Assembly: GCA_002270465.1 (NCBI GenBank)
Contig: NQOF01000007.1
Span: forward strand, 62,001 to 126,000
Origin: Blautia hominis
GTDB lineage: Bacteria > Bacillota > Clostridia > Lachnospirales > Lachnospiraceae
Length of the DNA stretch: 64,000 nt
Direction of reading: 5' to 3'
The notes under the pieces are model-generated. The model saw only the letters and a program-made list of their open reading frames with translations, was not told the origin of the DNA and did not search any database. Of this stretch, positions 9,370 through 18,608 are shown in pieces (position 1 is the stretch's first letter; each line of letters opens with the position of its first letter). The position numbers and the translations under genes were made by a program.

Positions 9370-10929
9370 TTATTTCTTTTTCTGTATGGGCAGGGTGACA
9401 GATTCAGGGACGTTCTCAAACCGGGCCTGTACGTTTCCGTCCACAGATATTTGAAATCCGGATGGGCTGCCATATCGTTGGCCGTTCTTATCATACTGGA
9501 TTGACACCAAATGCCCTCCTGCCGGAACATCTGTCAGCTTGAAATAGTTCCAGTCTTCGTCCAACAAAGGAGATATGATCAGTTTTCCCTCTTCATACAT
9601 ATGGATCCCTGCTGTGCCGCTGATGAGCAGGTCACAGAAGGTGGAGTGGTTGTAATCTTTTCCCCGCTCATATCCTCCCGTTTCCTTTGGGAATCCCCGT
9701 TCTTTTAAAAAACTGCGTGCTTCCCATTCTCCCGTTTCGGGATGCAGGTTCTCATCTATCCAGCAGATTTTTTGACCATCTTTGTTCAGCCTATAATGAG
9801 AATCTGCATACAAGCGGAGTAAATCCGTATATCCTTTTTTTCCGAATCCGGTGTCTCTTCTATTTTCCCTGCACTTTTGCAGGTATTCTGCCGCTGCGGT
9901 CAGGGTCTGTGATGTGGAAAAGGGCCAGGAATAGCCATTCCACAGACATGGGTGATTGACCGTTTTTTCTAAGTATCCGGGATAAGGGCTGCAGGTTCTT
10001 GGCCCATAGGGCGCATAAAAACATGCACTGTCCAGCAGACAGGAAAAGGACCTCCCCATTTTTTCCGCCTGGGTATTGCCCTCAAACAGATGCGGCAAAG
10101 CGAAGTACCAGGGCAGATAACCGCTGATCTCATCCATTTCCGTAAAGCTGCCCAGATCTGGGTCTCTGCTTTCTGCCTGTATTCCTCTGTAAAAATTCAA
10201 ATCCGGCTGCCAGAGCAATGTCTGTATTCTTCCCCATAGCTGTTCTGCCTCTTCAAGATATTTCTCCTGCGCAAAATGGTCTCCTGTCCATTTTGCCATA
10301 TGGAAGAGCGCATAGGCCGCTGCTGTCATATAAGAATTTAAGGTAAGACGGAGTCCGCTGCCCCCTGCAGAGAATTCCATACCGTCCCGGTCGTCTGAGG
10401 ACCAAAACAGGCCGCATTTATGCATGTTTTTCGCTTTCCATTTTTCGTAGCTTTCTTCCATGCTGGGAAACAAGTCTGCCGCCAGGCTGTGATCCCCTGT
10501 TGTTCTGCAGAATCTGTAAACTGCGTGAATCAGCCAGTTGCTGTAATCCCGCTCGTATTTGCGGCCGCTTCCTTTGAACCAGTAGATGCAGTAATCCCTC
10601 AGATATTTTTCACCGCCCCTGAGCCAGCGCCCTTCCATCAGATGATGGCCTGCTGCGCACGATATGGCGTTATAAGCACCGGACCAGGGGACTTCCGGAA
10701 GAAATTCTGTGATGATATATCCCTCTGGGGTTCTTTTTATATGTTTCCGGTAAACCCACCAGCGGAAATAATAGATTTCCTCTATGACCGGATCCGGGCA
10801 GTCCAGCAGGGGAATGTGTTCCTCCATCCAGGCTGCGGCATGTGCATTGTCAATCTCCTGTCTGCAGACTTCCTCATCCTGACCAGAAAACTTCCCTGCA
10901 TAGTATTTTACTTTCCCTTTCAGGTGCAT
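9370..10929 (-). CDS. six-hairpin glycoside hydrolase (MGH1/GH63-like)
   Basis: This 519-residue protein has no signal peptide and the repeated aromatic helices of an (alpha/alpha)6 barrel. Typical segments are NLI-type AVYRFCRTTGDHSLAADLFP, FWSSDDRDGMEF, DEISGYLPWYFALPHLF and WNGYSWPFSTSQTLTAAAEYL. These fit MGH1-like/GH63-related or rhamnosidase-like clans; I cannot fix the substrate. Asp-Asp/Glu in WSSDDRDGME and the C-terminal Asp/Glu cluster are candidate acid/base residues. Its ATG abuts the stop of the upstream GH127-type gene (TAAATG), so the two are translationally coupled. It probably acts on intracellular oligosaccharides imported by the adjacent ABC system. Confidence 0.7.
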   Translation of the reverse strand: MHLKGKVKYYAGKFSGQDEEVCRQEIDNAHAAAWMEEHIPLLDCPDPVIEEIYYFRWWVYRKHIKRTPEGYIITEFLPEVPWSGAYNAISCAAGHHLMEGRWLRGGEKYLRDYCIYWFKGSGRKYERDYSNWLIHAVYRFCRTTGDHSLAADLFPSMEESYEKWKAKNMHKCGLFWSSDDRDGMEFSAGGSGLRLTLNSYMTAAAYALFHMAKWTGDHFAQEKYLEEAEQLWGRIQTLLWQPDLNFYRGIQAESRDPDLGSFTEMDEISGYLPWYFALPHLFEGNTQAEKMGRSFSCLLDSACFYAPYGPRTCSPYPGYLEKTVNHPCLWNGYSWPFSTSQTLTAAAEYLQKCRENRRDTGFGKKGYTDLLRLYADSHYRLNKDGQKICWIDENLHPETGEWEARSFLKERGFPKETGGYERGKDYNHSTFCDLLISGTAGIHMYEEGKLIISPLLDEDWNYFKLTDVPAGGHLVSIQYDKNGQRYGSPSGFQISVDGNVQARFENVPESVTLPIQKKK

Positions 10930-12873
10930 TTATCTGTCCTCGTTTATGTACCATGGAAATTGACTGACTCTCAGCTTTGTGCAGCCATAAGGGATCAGAG
11001 CAATCTCTTCCTCCTCACCGTCCGGACGTACGGGACTGGTGGGAAGGGTTCCCGCGCTGTTTGCTTCCAGCTCCCAGGCGTCCAGCCGCCGCCCTTTCGT
11101 TTTCAGCTTCACCGGGGGATGCGCTTTTGAAAAAGGTGTTTCCCCCACTGGGTTTATGCTGACTTCAAAAGCGGGATTTTCTTCCAATGCATAATTCCAG
11201 GCACTTTCCGGGTAAACCTCATAATCCCTGACTCCGGCTACCTCTTTTACTGTTTTCCATTTTTCTTTCATATCCAGGGCATACACCAGGGGACCTCTTT
11301 CCACTGCCATGCTGTTGCGGAACCAATAGGATCTTTCAATGTCCATGGAAAACTCTGCCCGGATCACATCACCTGTCTTAAGCCCTCTGCACACAGGTAT
11401 TATGACTCCTGTCTTTTCTCTGTGATCCTCTTCTTTTATACAAGTTCCGTTTTTGTATAATTTATAGCTGGTGCACCACTGAGGGATCCTGATACCAAAT
11501 TCCAGGTTTTCATGGGAGGCTTCCTCCACGTGGTATGTAATTTTATCTTTGAAGGGATATTCGGTCTCCTCCCTGATGCATATCTTTCTTCCCTCCACCT
11601 CTGTCTCCAGACTGCAAGGGGCAAATACCATGGAAACCAATCCCAGATCCTCCGCTCTGTACCACAGGCTCTTCACGAACTTCGGCCAGCCCTGATGCAT
11701 ATTTGCTGTGCAGCAGCCAAAATTCGGCTCCAGTCCAAACATATTGGACTCCTCATTGTTATTGAACCAGCATCGTTTTGCCCTGCTGACCAGCACCTGG
11801 TTCGCCTGCTGCACATACTGATGGGCCATAAAATCCTCTGTGATGGTGGCAGGCAGTGCATTGTAAGCCAGCCGCTCCATTTGATCCGCAAAGTCCGGAA
11901 GTCCGAAGGCTTCCAGCATGGTCTGAAGGCTGAACATGTACTCCACCACGGAGCAGAGTTCCGCGCCCTGGGAAGGGTTATTTCCGCTCAAATGCTCATC
12001 CCCATTTACAGCGCCGCTTGCTACCCCGTGATATTTCCGGGCATTCTCTATTCCTGCAAGGGAAATCGCCTCATAATCCCTGTCCTCAAAGAAATAAGAC
12101 AGCATTGCCGGGTATTTAAATCCCATGGTCACATTTACGATATGATTGGCGTGGTATTTCATGGTGTCATGGTAATCCTCACATGAAAAATGGCTGTACT
12201 CCTTATCCCAGTTATAATAATAACCTGCGGGCCTGGTAAATGGAAAATCCTCAAATATATCTGCCCAGTCAAGCGCCTGCTCACGGAGCATCCTCACCAG
12301 TGCATGGATGTCAAACGAATCCCCCTCTGTACGGATATGCTCCTTTTCTCCCTGCTCACAATACCACCGGATACAGTACAGCAGATCCCCAATCCTGGCG
12401 CTGGACCACTGCTTCATGGGAACTTCCCGGATCCTTTTATACAGGTATTGAAGATATTTGTCAAAAAGCTTCAAAACCCTTCCGTCTCTCTTGATCTCAT
12501 AATATTGGATCAAGACCTTCAGCATAACAAACCTGGACCAGTAGTCATCCTTGCTGGCTATCGGGCCGAAATTGCCCTCCTCGTCCTGGCTGCCCAGGGT
12601 CCATTCCACGAACCTACATGCAGTCTCCCAATGCCGGGTATCATCCAGATAATAGGCCAAAGGAAGCAGGCCGTCCAGATAATAAGGTGCCCTCTCCCAG
12701 TTTTCCCCCGTGCCGCCCAGCCATCCGGAATAGCTGCCTACACTGTCCCAGATGTCATACAGAATACCGGTAAGCCCCTGCATCTGTATTTCCAACTGGC
12801 GTTTCAGCCATCCCTGGGGTTTTACTTCAGGTATGGTAAAGGTATGTAATCTTTTTTCTGTTTTCTTGCTCAT
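10930..12873 (-). CDS. GH127-superfamily glycosidase (DUF1680)
   Basis: This 647-residue cytoplasmic enzyme is of the beta-L-arabinofuranosidase (GH127/GH146) superfamily. Visible active-site elements are GDEHLSG (Glu293, acid/base position), GAELC (Glu305 and Cys307) and FGCCTANMHQGWP (Cys387-Cys388). In the characterised family the Glu and Cys residues bind zinc and one Cys of the pair is the nucleophile. All are kept, so it should be active. Substrate could be beta-L-arabinofuranose or another sugar handled by this broad family. It lies between the MalG-type permease and the six-hairpin glycosidase in one operon and has a GGAGG site before its ATG. Confidence 0.88.
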   Translation of the reverse strand: MSKKTEKRLHTFTIPEVKPQGWLKRQLEIQMQGLTGILYDIWDSVGSYSGWLGGTGENWERAPYYLDGLLPLAYYLDDTRHWETACRFVEWTLGSQDEEGNFGPIASKDDYWSRFVMLKVLIQYYEIKRDGRVLKLFDKYLQYLYKRIREVPMKQWSSARIGDLLYCIRWYCEQGEKEHIRTEGDSFDIHALVRMLREQALDWADIFEDFPFTRPAGYYYNWDKEYSHFSCEDYHDTMKYHANHIVNVTMGFKYPAMLSYFFEDRDYEAISLAGIENARKYHGVASGAVNGDEHLSGNNPSQGAELCSVVEYMFSLQTMLEAFGLPDFADQMERLAYNALPATITEDFMAHQYVQQANQVLVSRAKRCWFNNNEESNMFGLEPNFGCCTANMHQGWPKFVKSLWYRAEDLGLVSMVFAPCSLETEVEGRKICIREETEYPFKDKITYHVEEASHENLEFGIRIPQWCTSYKLYKNGTCIKEEDHREKTGVIIPVCRGLKTGDVIRAEFSMDIERSYWFRNSMAVERGPLVYALDMKEKWKTVKEVAGVRDYEVYPESAWNYALEENPAFEVSINPVGETPFSKAHPPVKLKTKGRRLDAWELEANSAGTLPTSPVRPDGEEEEIALIPYGCTKLRVSQFPWYINEDR

Positions 12874-12896
12874 AATCGTTCCTCCAAGGTGCCATT

Positions 12897-13721
12897 TTAT
12901 TTTAATGCCCCGCTCAGCATTCCCTTAATAAAATATTTCTGCAGGAATACAAACAGGATCAGGATAGGCAGCAGGCCTATAATGGAGCTGGATGTGAGAA
13001 GCCCCCAGTCCGTCCCGTACTGGCCGATCGCCAGGTTGGTAAGTCCCACATTGAACGTTTTGATGGAATTGCTGTTGGCAAATACCAGCGCGATCAAATA
13101 GTCGTTCCATGTAGTGTAAGCCGCGTATACGGCAATGGTCGCCACAGACGACCAGGTGAGCGGAAGGCATATTGTGGAAAACACAGAGAAAGCCCCCGCA
13201 CCGTCCAGTTTGGCGGATTCCAGCAGACTGTCCGGCACCATATCAAAAGCATTTTTCATCATATAAATACAAAACGGTGACTGGAAGGTAGCGTAGATCA
13301 GCACCATGCTTGGAATTGTATTCAAAAGATGCAGTTTTGACATAATGGAGTACAGCGGGTTTAACAGCGCCTGAAACGGGATCATAATTGCCGCCAGGAT
13401 ACAGGCCATAAGCAGTCCCTTGCCCTTTAACTGCAGTTTGGAAAACCCATATCCCGCAAGCACACTGACAAAGACTACCAGTAAAATAGTGATTGCCGTA
13501 ATGATAAAGGAATTCAGCAGATATCCTCTGTACAGACCGTCATCCAGAGTAAAGATCTTTATGTAGTTAGCCAGAGTCGGATGCTTGGGGATCAAGCTGG
13601 GCGGTGTCCCGTAAATCTCCGTCTTATCCTTCAGTGAAGTCACAATCGTCCAGTACAGCGGCAGGAAAAAGATGACTGCCAGAACTGTATTCATCCAGGT
13701 TTTTTTCGTCACTCTCTTCAT
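12897..13721 (-). CDS. ABC sugar permease, MalG type
   Basis: This 274-residue inner-membrane permease belongs to the CUT1 oligosaccharide ABC family. It has six hydrophobic segments, an N-terminal MKRVTKKTW cytosolic start, and the EAA loop LLESAKLDGAGAFSVFSTI-type motif that docks the ATPase. The C-terminus ends in the common YFIKGMLSGALK. No ATPase gene is in the operon, so a shared MsmK-type ATPase elsewhere is expected. It is nine bases downstream of the MalF-type permease. Confidence 0.93.
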   Translation of the reverse strand: MKRVTKKTWMNTVLAVIFFLPLYWTIVTSLKDKTEIYGTPPSLIPKHPTLANYIKIFTLDDGLYRGYLLNSFIITAITILLVVFVSVLAGYGFSKLQLKGKGLLMACILAAIMIPFQALLNPLYSIMSKLHLLNTIPSMVLIYATFQSPFCIYMMKNAFDMVPDSLLESAKLDGAGAFSVFSTICLPLTWSSVATIAVYAAYTTWNDYLIALVFANSNSIKTFNVGLTNLAIGQYGTDWGLLTSSSIIGLLPILILFVFLQKYFIKGMLSGALK

Positions 13722-13730
13722 ACGTCTCCT

Positions 13731-14612
13731 CTATTTCGTGGGGTCCTGCAGGACCTTATTTTCAAAATAACTCAGGAATCCCAGCACAACCAGCAGGATC
13801 ATAGTCATAGCAGACCCATATCCCATCTTAAAGTATTTAAATGATGTGTTATATATGTAGTGCACAATGGTGGTTGTATCCTGGGCCGGGCCGCCCTTGG
13901 TCATGATCAGGAACTGCTCAAATGCCAGGACAGAACCGATAACGGAAAGGATCAGTGCCAGAGCTGCGTGAGGCTTGATAATCGGCAGTGTGATCCTGAA
14001 AAACTGTTTTACTTTATTTGCTCCGTCCACACTTGCAGCTTCATAAATCTGTTCATCCACGGACTGGAAGGCTGCCAGGATGATCAGCATGGAGAATCCC
14101 GCCATTTTCCAGGTGACCATGAAGATCACGGCAGGAAGGGATGTCTTTGCGGAATTCATCCAGAGAATGGGGTCCTGTATGATTCCCAGTGTCTGGAGCA
14201 GATAGTTCAGCACCCCGTACAGATCATTGTAGATCCAGAGCCATACCATGCTGCAGCAGGTCATGGATATGACCACCGGAGCGAAATAAAGAGAGCGGAA
14301 CAGATTCACACCTTTAAATGCTCCGTTGATCATAAGCGCAAGGACAAAAGCCAGAATAAACAGGCAGGGGGTTACAAAAACCGCATATTTCATGGTAAAA
14401 AGCAGTGAATTCCAAAACTGGGAATCCTGAAACAGCTTTATATAATTATCCAGAAAAACAAACGTTTTTTCCCCCAGCACCGGCCAGTCATAGAATGACA
14501 TGAGCAGGGACTGGAGAAACGGAAATACAAAAAACATCAGATTCAATATCAATGCCGGGAGTATGAACAAATAGGATACCAGCGATATTTTCTTTTTATG
14601 TCCTCTCTTCAT
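13731..14612 (-). CDS. ABC sugar permease, MalF type
   Basis: This 293-residue CUT1 permease partners the MalG-type subunit. It has six predicted helices and the EAA motif IYEAASVDGANKVKQFF before the last helices. The short N-terminus (MKRGHKKKIS) lacks the extra MalF periplasmic domain, as is usual in Firmicutes. A stem-loop in the 54-bp gap upstream separates it from the binding-protein gene. Confidence 0.93.
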   Translation of the reverse strand: MKRGHKKKISLVSYLFILPALILNLMFFVFPFLQSLLMSFYDWPVLGEKTFVFLDNYIKLFQDSQFWNSLLFTMKYAVFVTPCLFILAFVLALMINGAFKGVNLFRSLYFAPVVISMTCCSMVWLWIYNDLYGVLNYLLQTLGIIQDPILWMNSAKTSLPAVIFMVTWKMAGFSMLIILAAFQSVDEQIYEAASVDGANKVKQFFRITLPIIKPHAALALILSVIGSVLAFEQFLIMTKGGPAQDTTTIVHYIYNTSFKYFKMGYGSAMTMILLVVLGFLSYFENKVLQDPTK

Positions 14613-14633
14613 CAGATCTCCTTATTAGGGAGG

Positions 14634-14656
14634 GTGCCTGCCCTCTCAGACAGGCC
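14634..14656 (-). promoter_or_regulatory. intercistronic stem-loop
   Basis: Inverted segments GGAGGG/CCCTCC and CCTG/CAGG in the gap between the binding protein and the MalF permease form an imperfect hairpin without a long T run. Such hairpins often stabilise or over-represent the binding-protein message. Extents are approximate. Confidence 0.45.
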
Positions 14657-14666
14657 CTCCTATCCA

Positions 14667-15962
14667 TCACTGCATGATTTTATTGATAGCCTCCGCAGCA
14701 TCCCCAAATGCCTGTTCCGGTGTCTTTTCTCCGTTCAGACAGGTCTGCATAGCCTCCAGAATGGGCACATACATCTCATCATATTTCAGGGATACCGGAG
14801 TATGTCCAACTTCCAGTGCCTCTTTCAGTACCTGATATTCCGGTGTATTGTTAAAATACTCATTGTCAAAGAAATCGCTTCTTGCCGGAAGCAGGCCGCC
14901 TTTTGCCAGCTCATCCACCTGCACTTCTTCTGAAAGGCCAAACCGGATGAAATCCCAGGCTGCATCCACATCTTCACACTGGGAGGTGATCCCAATGGAA
15001 TCTCCGCCGGAGAAAGATGCATATTCCGTACCGTCCGGTCCTTTTGGAAGAAGACAGGCACCCCAGTCCATATCATCGTGCTCACCGCTTATGAAGGAGT
15101 AGATAGCCGCGCTTCCCAGCACTACCTGGCTGGCCTTCCCGGTAAGGAATGCATCCTGTGCTTCATTCCAGGAATATGTGGTGACACTTGGAGGCGTGAC
15201 TTTATAAGTGTTCGTCAAATCGTTGAACATGGAGAGGGCTGCAACCGCATTTTCCGTATCCAGTTCACATGTCTTTCCGTCCTCAGATAATACCTCACCG
15301 CCGTTATTCCATACATAGGGCATGAACGTAAACATATGTCCTCCTGCGTCACCTCCCGCATAGACATAGCCGTACCGGTCTGATGTGGTCAGCTTCTGGG
15401 AATACGCGATCAGCTCATCCCAGGTCTTGGGCGGGGTTTCCGGGTCCAGTCCTGCCTCCTGGTAATGGTCTTTGTTGTACAGGAGTACAGAGACATCCGG
15501 TGCAAACGGCACTGCGTAGGTCTTGCCCTCAAGCTGCCCTGACTTTATCATGCCCTCACTGAAAGTATCCTTATAGTCCAGCGCTTCATACTTGTCAGAA
15601 ATATCAGCAAAAGCTCCTATGGATGCAAAGTAGGGAACTTTTGTACAGTCCAGGGACACAATGTCCGGCGCCTCGTCAGAGGACAATGCCAGGGAGAGCT
15701 GGTCAGCCATCTGGGACGCGGGCTGCTCCACTACCTTGATCTCCACTTTATCGTTCTGTTTATTATATTTCTCTGCTGCGCTCTTTACGGCAGCAACGGT
15801 GGAATCACGGGTCCACACAACAATCTCTGTCTTCCCGGATGCTGCTTCCTTGTCCTTTTTTTCTCCCGAACCGCCATCACCGCCGCAGCCCGCCAGCATG
15901 GAAACTGCCATAAGCGATGTCATAGAAAGAGCTGCCCATTTTTTCATTTTTCCTGCTTTCAT
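14667..15962 (-). CDS. sugar ABC substrate-binding lipoprotein
   Basis: This 431-residue extracellular solute-binding protein of family 1 delivers a sugar or oligosaccharide to the two CUT1 permeases. The signal peptide MKAGKMKKWAALSMTSLMAV ends in a lipobox SMLAGC and a Gly/Lys-rich linker. Family-typical segments are IVVWTRDSTV and the C-terminal EKTPEQAFGDAAEAINKIM. A longer reading frame exists, but the ATG at 15960-15962 follows AGGAGGAAAATT and begins the signal peptide, so I use it. It is first in the operon with the glycosidases and is divergent from the AraC regulator. Confidence 0.95.
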   Translation of the reverse strand: MKAGKMKKWAALSMTSLMAVSMLAGCGGDGGSGEKKDKEAASGKTEIVVWTRDSTVAAVKSAAEKYNKQNDKVEIKVVEQPASQMADQLSLALSSDEAPDIVSLDCTKVPYFASIGAFADISDKYEALDYKDTFSEGMIKSGQLEGKTYAVPFAPDVSVLLYNKDHYQEAGLDPETPPKTWDELIAYSQKLTTSDRYGYVYAGGDAGGHMFTFMPYVWNNGGEVLSEDGKTCELDTENAVAALSMFNDLTNTYKVTPPSVTTYSWNEAQDAFLTGKASQVVLGSAAIYSFISGEHDDMDWGACLLPKGPDGTEYASFSGGDSIGITSQCEDVDAAWDFIRFGLSEEVQVDELAKGGLLPARSDFFDNEYFNNTPEYQVLKEALEVGHTPVSLKYDEMYVPILEAMQTCLNGEKTPEQAFGDAAEAINKIMQ

Positions 15963-16236
15963 AATTTTCCTCCTGGGATGCAGACCCCTTTTGTCTGCTC
16001 CATTATGCATTTTGATATGTTTTACGTTGTATCGGACCGATATCTTGGGTATATTATACAAAAGCTTTTTCTATAAGTAAATTCATATTCTTTACCCAAA
16101 ATAGTAAAATATTAACAGCATAAAATTGTAATAATTTAACATATTATCTTGTTATTTTTTTCTTTAATCGTTGATTTACAACAAATATTCATTTATAATT
16201 ATATTAAAATATAAACATATCAGATAGGAGGCCGTC

Positions 16237-17130
16237 ATGGAATATGTGAACTTTTCTACTCCCCCTTACCCCCATTTCATTATTGCCGGGTCTGCGCTCT
16301 ACCGCCCCGGAGACGCGCACGGCAGAAGAAGCAATATCGGTATCTTTGATCTGATCTTTATTGAATATGGGGAACTTTATATCACCGACGGAGATGCTGC
16401 TTATCATCTCCGGGAAAATGAACTGCTTATCTTAAAACCGGATTCCACCCATTACAGCCACAAAAAAGTGGCGGAAAAGACTAAATTTGACTGGCTTCAT
16501 TTCAGAAGTGTGGGAGATTATCAATACTCCCGGGAATTCCATCTGGTGAAAGAAGAACGGAAATCCCTGAGTATCTATACAGACCGGAAAAGCACGCTTA
16601 CCCTTCCCTTATATAAAAAAATGACTCCCATGGAAAGCAGTGAATTCACATCCATATTTTCAAAGTTGATCTCAGCCAATATAGACAAATACCAGCAGAA
16701 GGAGACCCAGGACCAGGCTCTTTTATCTCCCCTGGAATGCCAGGAGCTTTTCTTCCGGCTTCTGAGCTTTGTGCAGGTTTTCCAGCCCCAGAGAAATTCC
16801 TCGGAACTGCTGGCTGCCAATATTATGGAATACATACTGCAAAACTTTCACACACAGCTCACCCTGGAAAGCATTGCCGATTATTTTAACTTCCACCCGG
16901 TCCATATCATACGCTGCCTGAAAAGAGAATACGGTATCACCCCAAACAAAGCCATCATACAGATCAGGGTCGACAACGCAAAAAAAATGCTCATAACCTC
17001 TAATCTGAGCATCAATAAGATTTCTGAATTTGTGGGTTTTTCCTCCCCCTCTTACTTTAATAAAGTCTTTCGGGAGTATACAAGTATGACCCCCAAAGAA
17101 TACAGAGCACTAAAAAGGCCCGGAGCATAA
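16237..17130 (+). CDS. AraC-family regulator
   Basis: This 297-residue regulator has an N-terminal cupin-like sensor (about 1-150, with LRENELLILKPDSTHYSHK) and a C-terminal double helix-turn-helix (LESIADYFNFHPVHIIRCL and INKISEFVGFSSPSYFNKVF). The ATG follows AGGAGGCCGTC. It is divergent from the sugar ABC/glycosidase operon across an AT-rich 274-bp gap and most likely activates it in response to the imported sugar (inference). Confidence 0.92.
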   Translation: MEYVNFSTPPYPHFIIAGSALYRPGDAHGRRSNIGIFDLIFIEYGELYITDGDAAYHLRENELLILKPDSTHYSHKKVAEKTKFDWLHFRSVGDYQYSREFHLVKEERKSLSIYTDRKSTLTLPLYKKMTPMESSEFTSIFSKLISANIDKYQQKETQDQALLSPLECQELFFRLLSFVQVFQPQRNSSELLAANIMEYILQNFHTQLTLESIADYFNFHPVHIIRCLKREYGITPNKAIIQIRVDNAKKMLITSNLSINKISEFVGFSSPSYFNKVFREYTSMTPKEYRALKRPGA

Positions 17131-17152
17131 ACCGGACCTCTTTCCTCTGTGT

Positions 17153-18400
17153 TTATTCTATTCCGGGCTGCATCTGTACAGCCGTCTCTTTTTTTAACTC
17201 CCACTCCAGAAGCAGTAAAAATACAAGTGCTGCCCCGCCGCACAGGGCGCCTATGGCAAATACCACATTGATATCCATACCTGCACCCAGCACGGAATTG
17301 GTAACAGCAGGAGCACTGAGTGTTGCCACAATAATGCCGAACATGACATACCCGTAATTTTCCCCGGAATGTTCCATACCAAAAATGGAACTTGCCAGTG
17401 AGGGAAAACTGCCCATGATCCCACCGTAGCAGGCATACATGAGTATCACGCACACGGTTGTCACAGGTGCCGGTGCGGTTATCAGAAGTATCATAGCCAG
17501 GACAATGGCAGCCAGCACACCTTTCAGGCAGATGGTACGCCCCACTTTATCTGCAGCAGTAGGCAGGAGAAGCCGGGCAGCCGCATTGCAGACAGACCCC
17601 GCCATGACAGACGTCACTGCTACAGATGATGCTATCCCTCTGTCCATCTGTACGGTCTGGGACAGGGGGGACAGGATCAGATAGGGAATCAGCCCAAACA
17701 GCATGACTGCCAGCAAGTAATAAAATTTCTTTGTCCGCAGCATTTCACCCGAAGTATACTGACGGCCCTTATTGATGGCTGCAGCGGTCTGTTTTTTTCC
17801 TCCCGGTCCTATCTTTCTTGTTTCCGGATTCCTGATAAAAACACTTGCCAGAATCCATGCCAGAGTCAGCACGGAACCGATTGCCAGCAGCGTGAATTTG
17901 ATCCCCTTTTCTGCCAGCATCACCCTGCTTAAGGGTGCCAGAAAAAATCCGCACAGACCGTTTGCCGTCACAATGACTCCTGAGGCAAAACCTGTCCTGT
18001 GGGGGAACCATTTCTGGGCAGTGGATATTATTGTTGTATAAATCATTCCCTGTCCGAATCCCTGCATGATCCCATAGGTCAGATACAGCATGACCGGAGA
18101 CTGCCGCATGGAAAAAGCAGACAGCAGGATACCTGCCGCGAATATCCCGCCTCCCACTGTCACCACAATTTTGGGGTTGGATTTATCCTGTATCCTTCCT
18201 CCGATAATATTTCCCGGCACAAATGCCAGAAAACTCAGATAAAATCCCATACTGGCCTGGCTCTGGCTCCAGCCGGTAAGCTCCATGGCATACGGCTGAT
18301 AGATAGACCAAATATGCGGATACCCTGTAAAAAATATGGCAAAGGCGCCAAATATCAGTATCAGATATTTTGTCTTTGCACCGGTTTTATTCTCTTTCAC
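17153..18400 (-). CDS. MFS transporter, OFA family (copy 1)
   Basis: This 415-residue, 12-helix carrier resembles the oxalate/formate antiporter family. Visible features are HIWSIYQPYAMELTGWSQSQ, the RIQDKSNPK cytosolic loop and GFGQGMIYTTIISTAQKWFP. It is strongly similar along its length to the second OFA carrier at 19479-20723. The start is set at GTG 18398-18400, which follows GAGGGAG and makes both paralogs equal at the N-terminus. An ATG 15 codons upstream is an alternative. OFA members exchange small carboxylates, but the substrate here is unknown. Confidence 0.85.
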   Translation of the reverse strand: MKENKTGAKTKYLILIFGAFAIFFTGYPHIWSIYQPYAMELTGWSQSQASMGFYLSFLAFVPGNIIGGRIQDKSNPKIVVTVGGGIFAAGILLSAFSMRQSPVMLYLTYGIMQGFGQGMIYTTIISTAQKWFPHRTGFASGVIVTANGLCGFFLAPLSRVMLAEKGIKFTLLAIGSVLTLAWILASVFIRNPETRKIGPGGKKQTAAAINKGRQYTSGEMLRTKKFYYLLAVMLFGLIPYLILSPLSQTVQMDRGIASSVAVTSVMAGSVCNAAARLLLPTAADKVGRTICLKGVLAAIVLAMILLITAPAPVTTVCVILMYACYGGIMGSFPSLASSIFGMEHSGENYGYVMFGIIVATLSAPAVTNSVLGAGMDINVVFAIGALCGGAALVFLLLLEWELKKETAVQMQPGIE

Positions 18401-18467
18401 AATATCTCCCTCACAAACCTCTTCTCTCTTTATGTAAACCACCATTTCCCCGTTACTGTTTTAAAAT

Positions 18468-18497
18468 ACCGGACAACAGCTTACACTGCTATCCGGT
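18468..18497 (-). terminator. terminator-like hairpin after the aldolase gene
   Basis: ACCGGACAACAG (18468-18479) pairs imperfectly with CTGCTATCCGGT (18486-18497). On the minus strand it is followed by ATTTTAAAA. It lies between the aldolase and OFA copy 1, so the two may be separate transcripts. Confidence 0.6.
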
Positions 18498-18608
18498 GCT
18501 TTATTTTCTATCAATACATACTTCCCTTACTGTGCCTGCTCCGCCCAACACTGCCGTTGATCTTGTTTTCGGTGATTCATCTCTTCACCTGTAAAGGTGG
18601 GAAGATCC

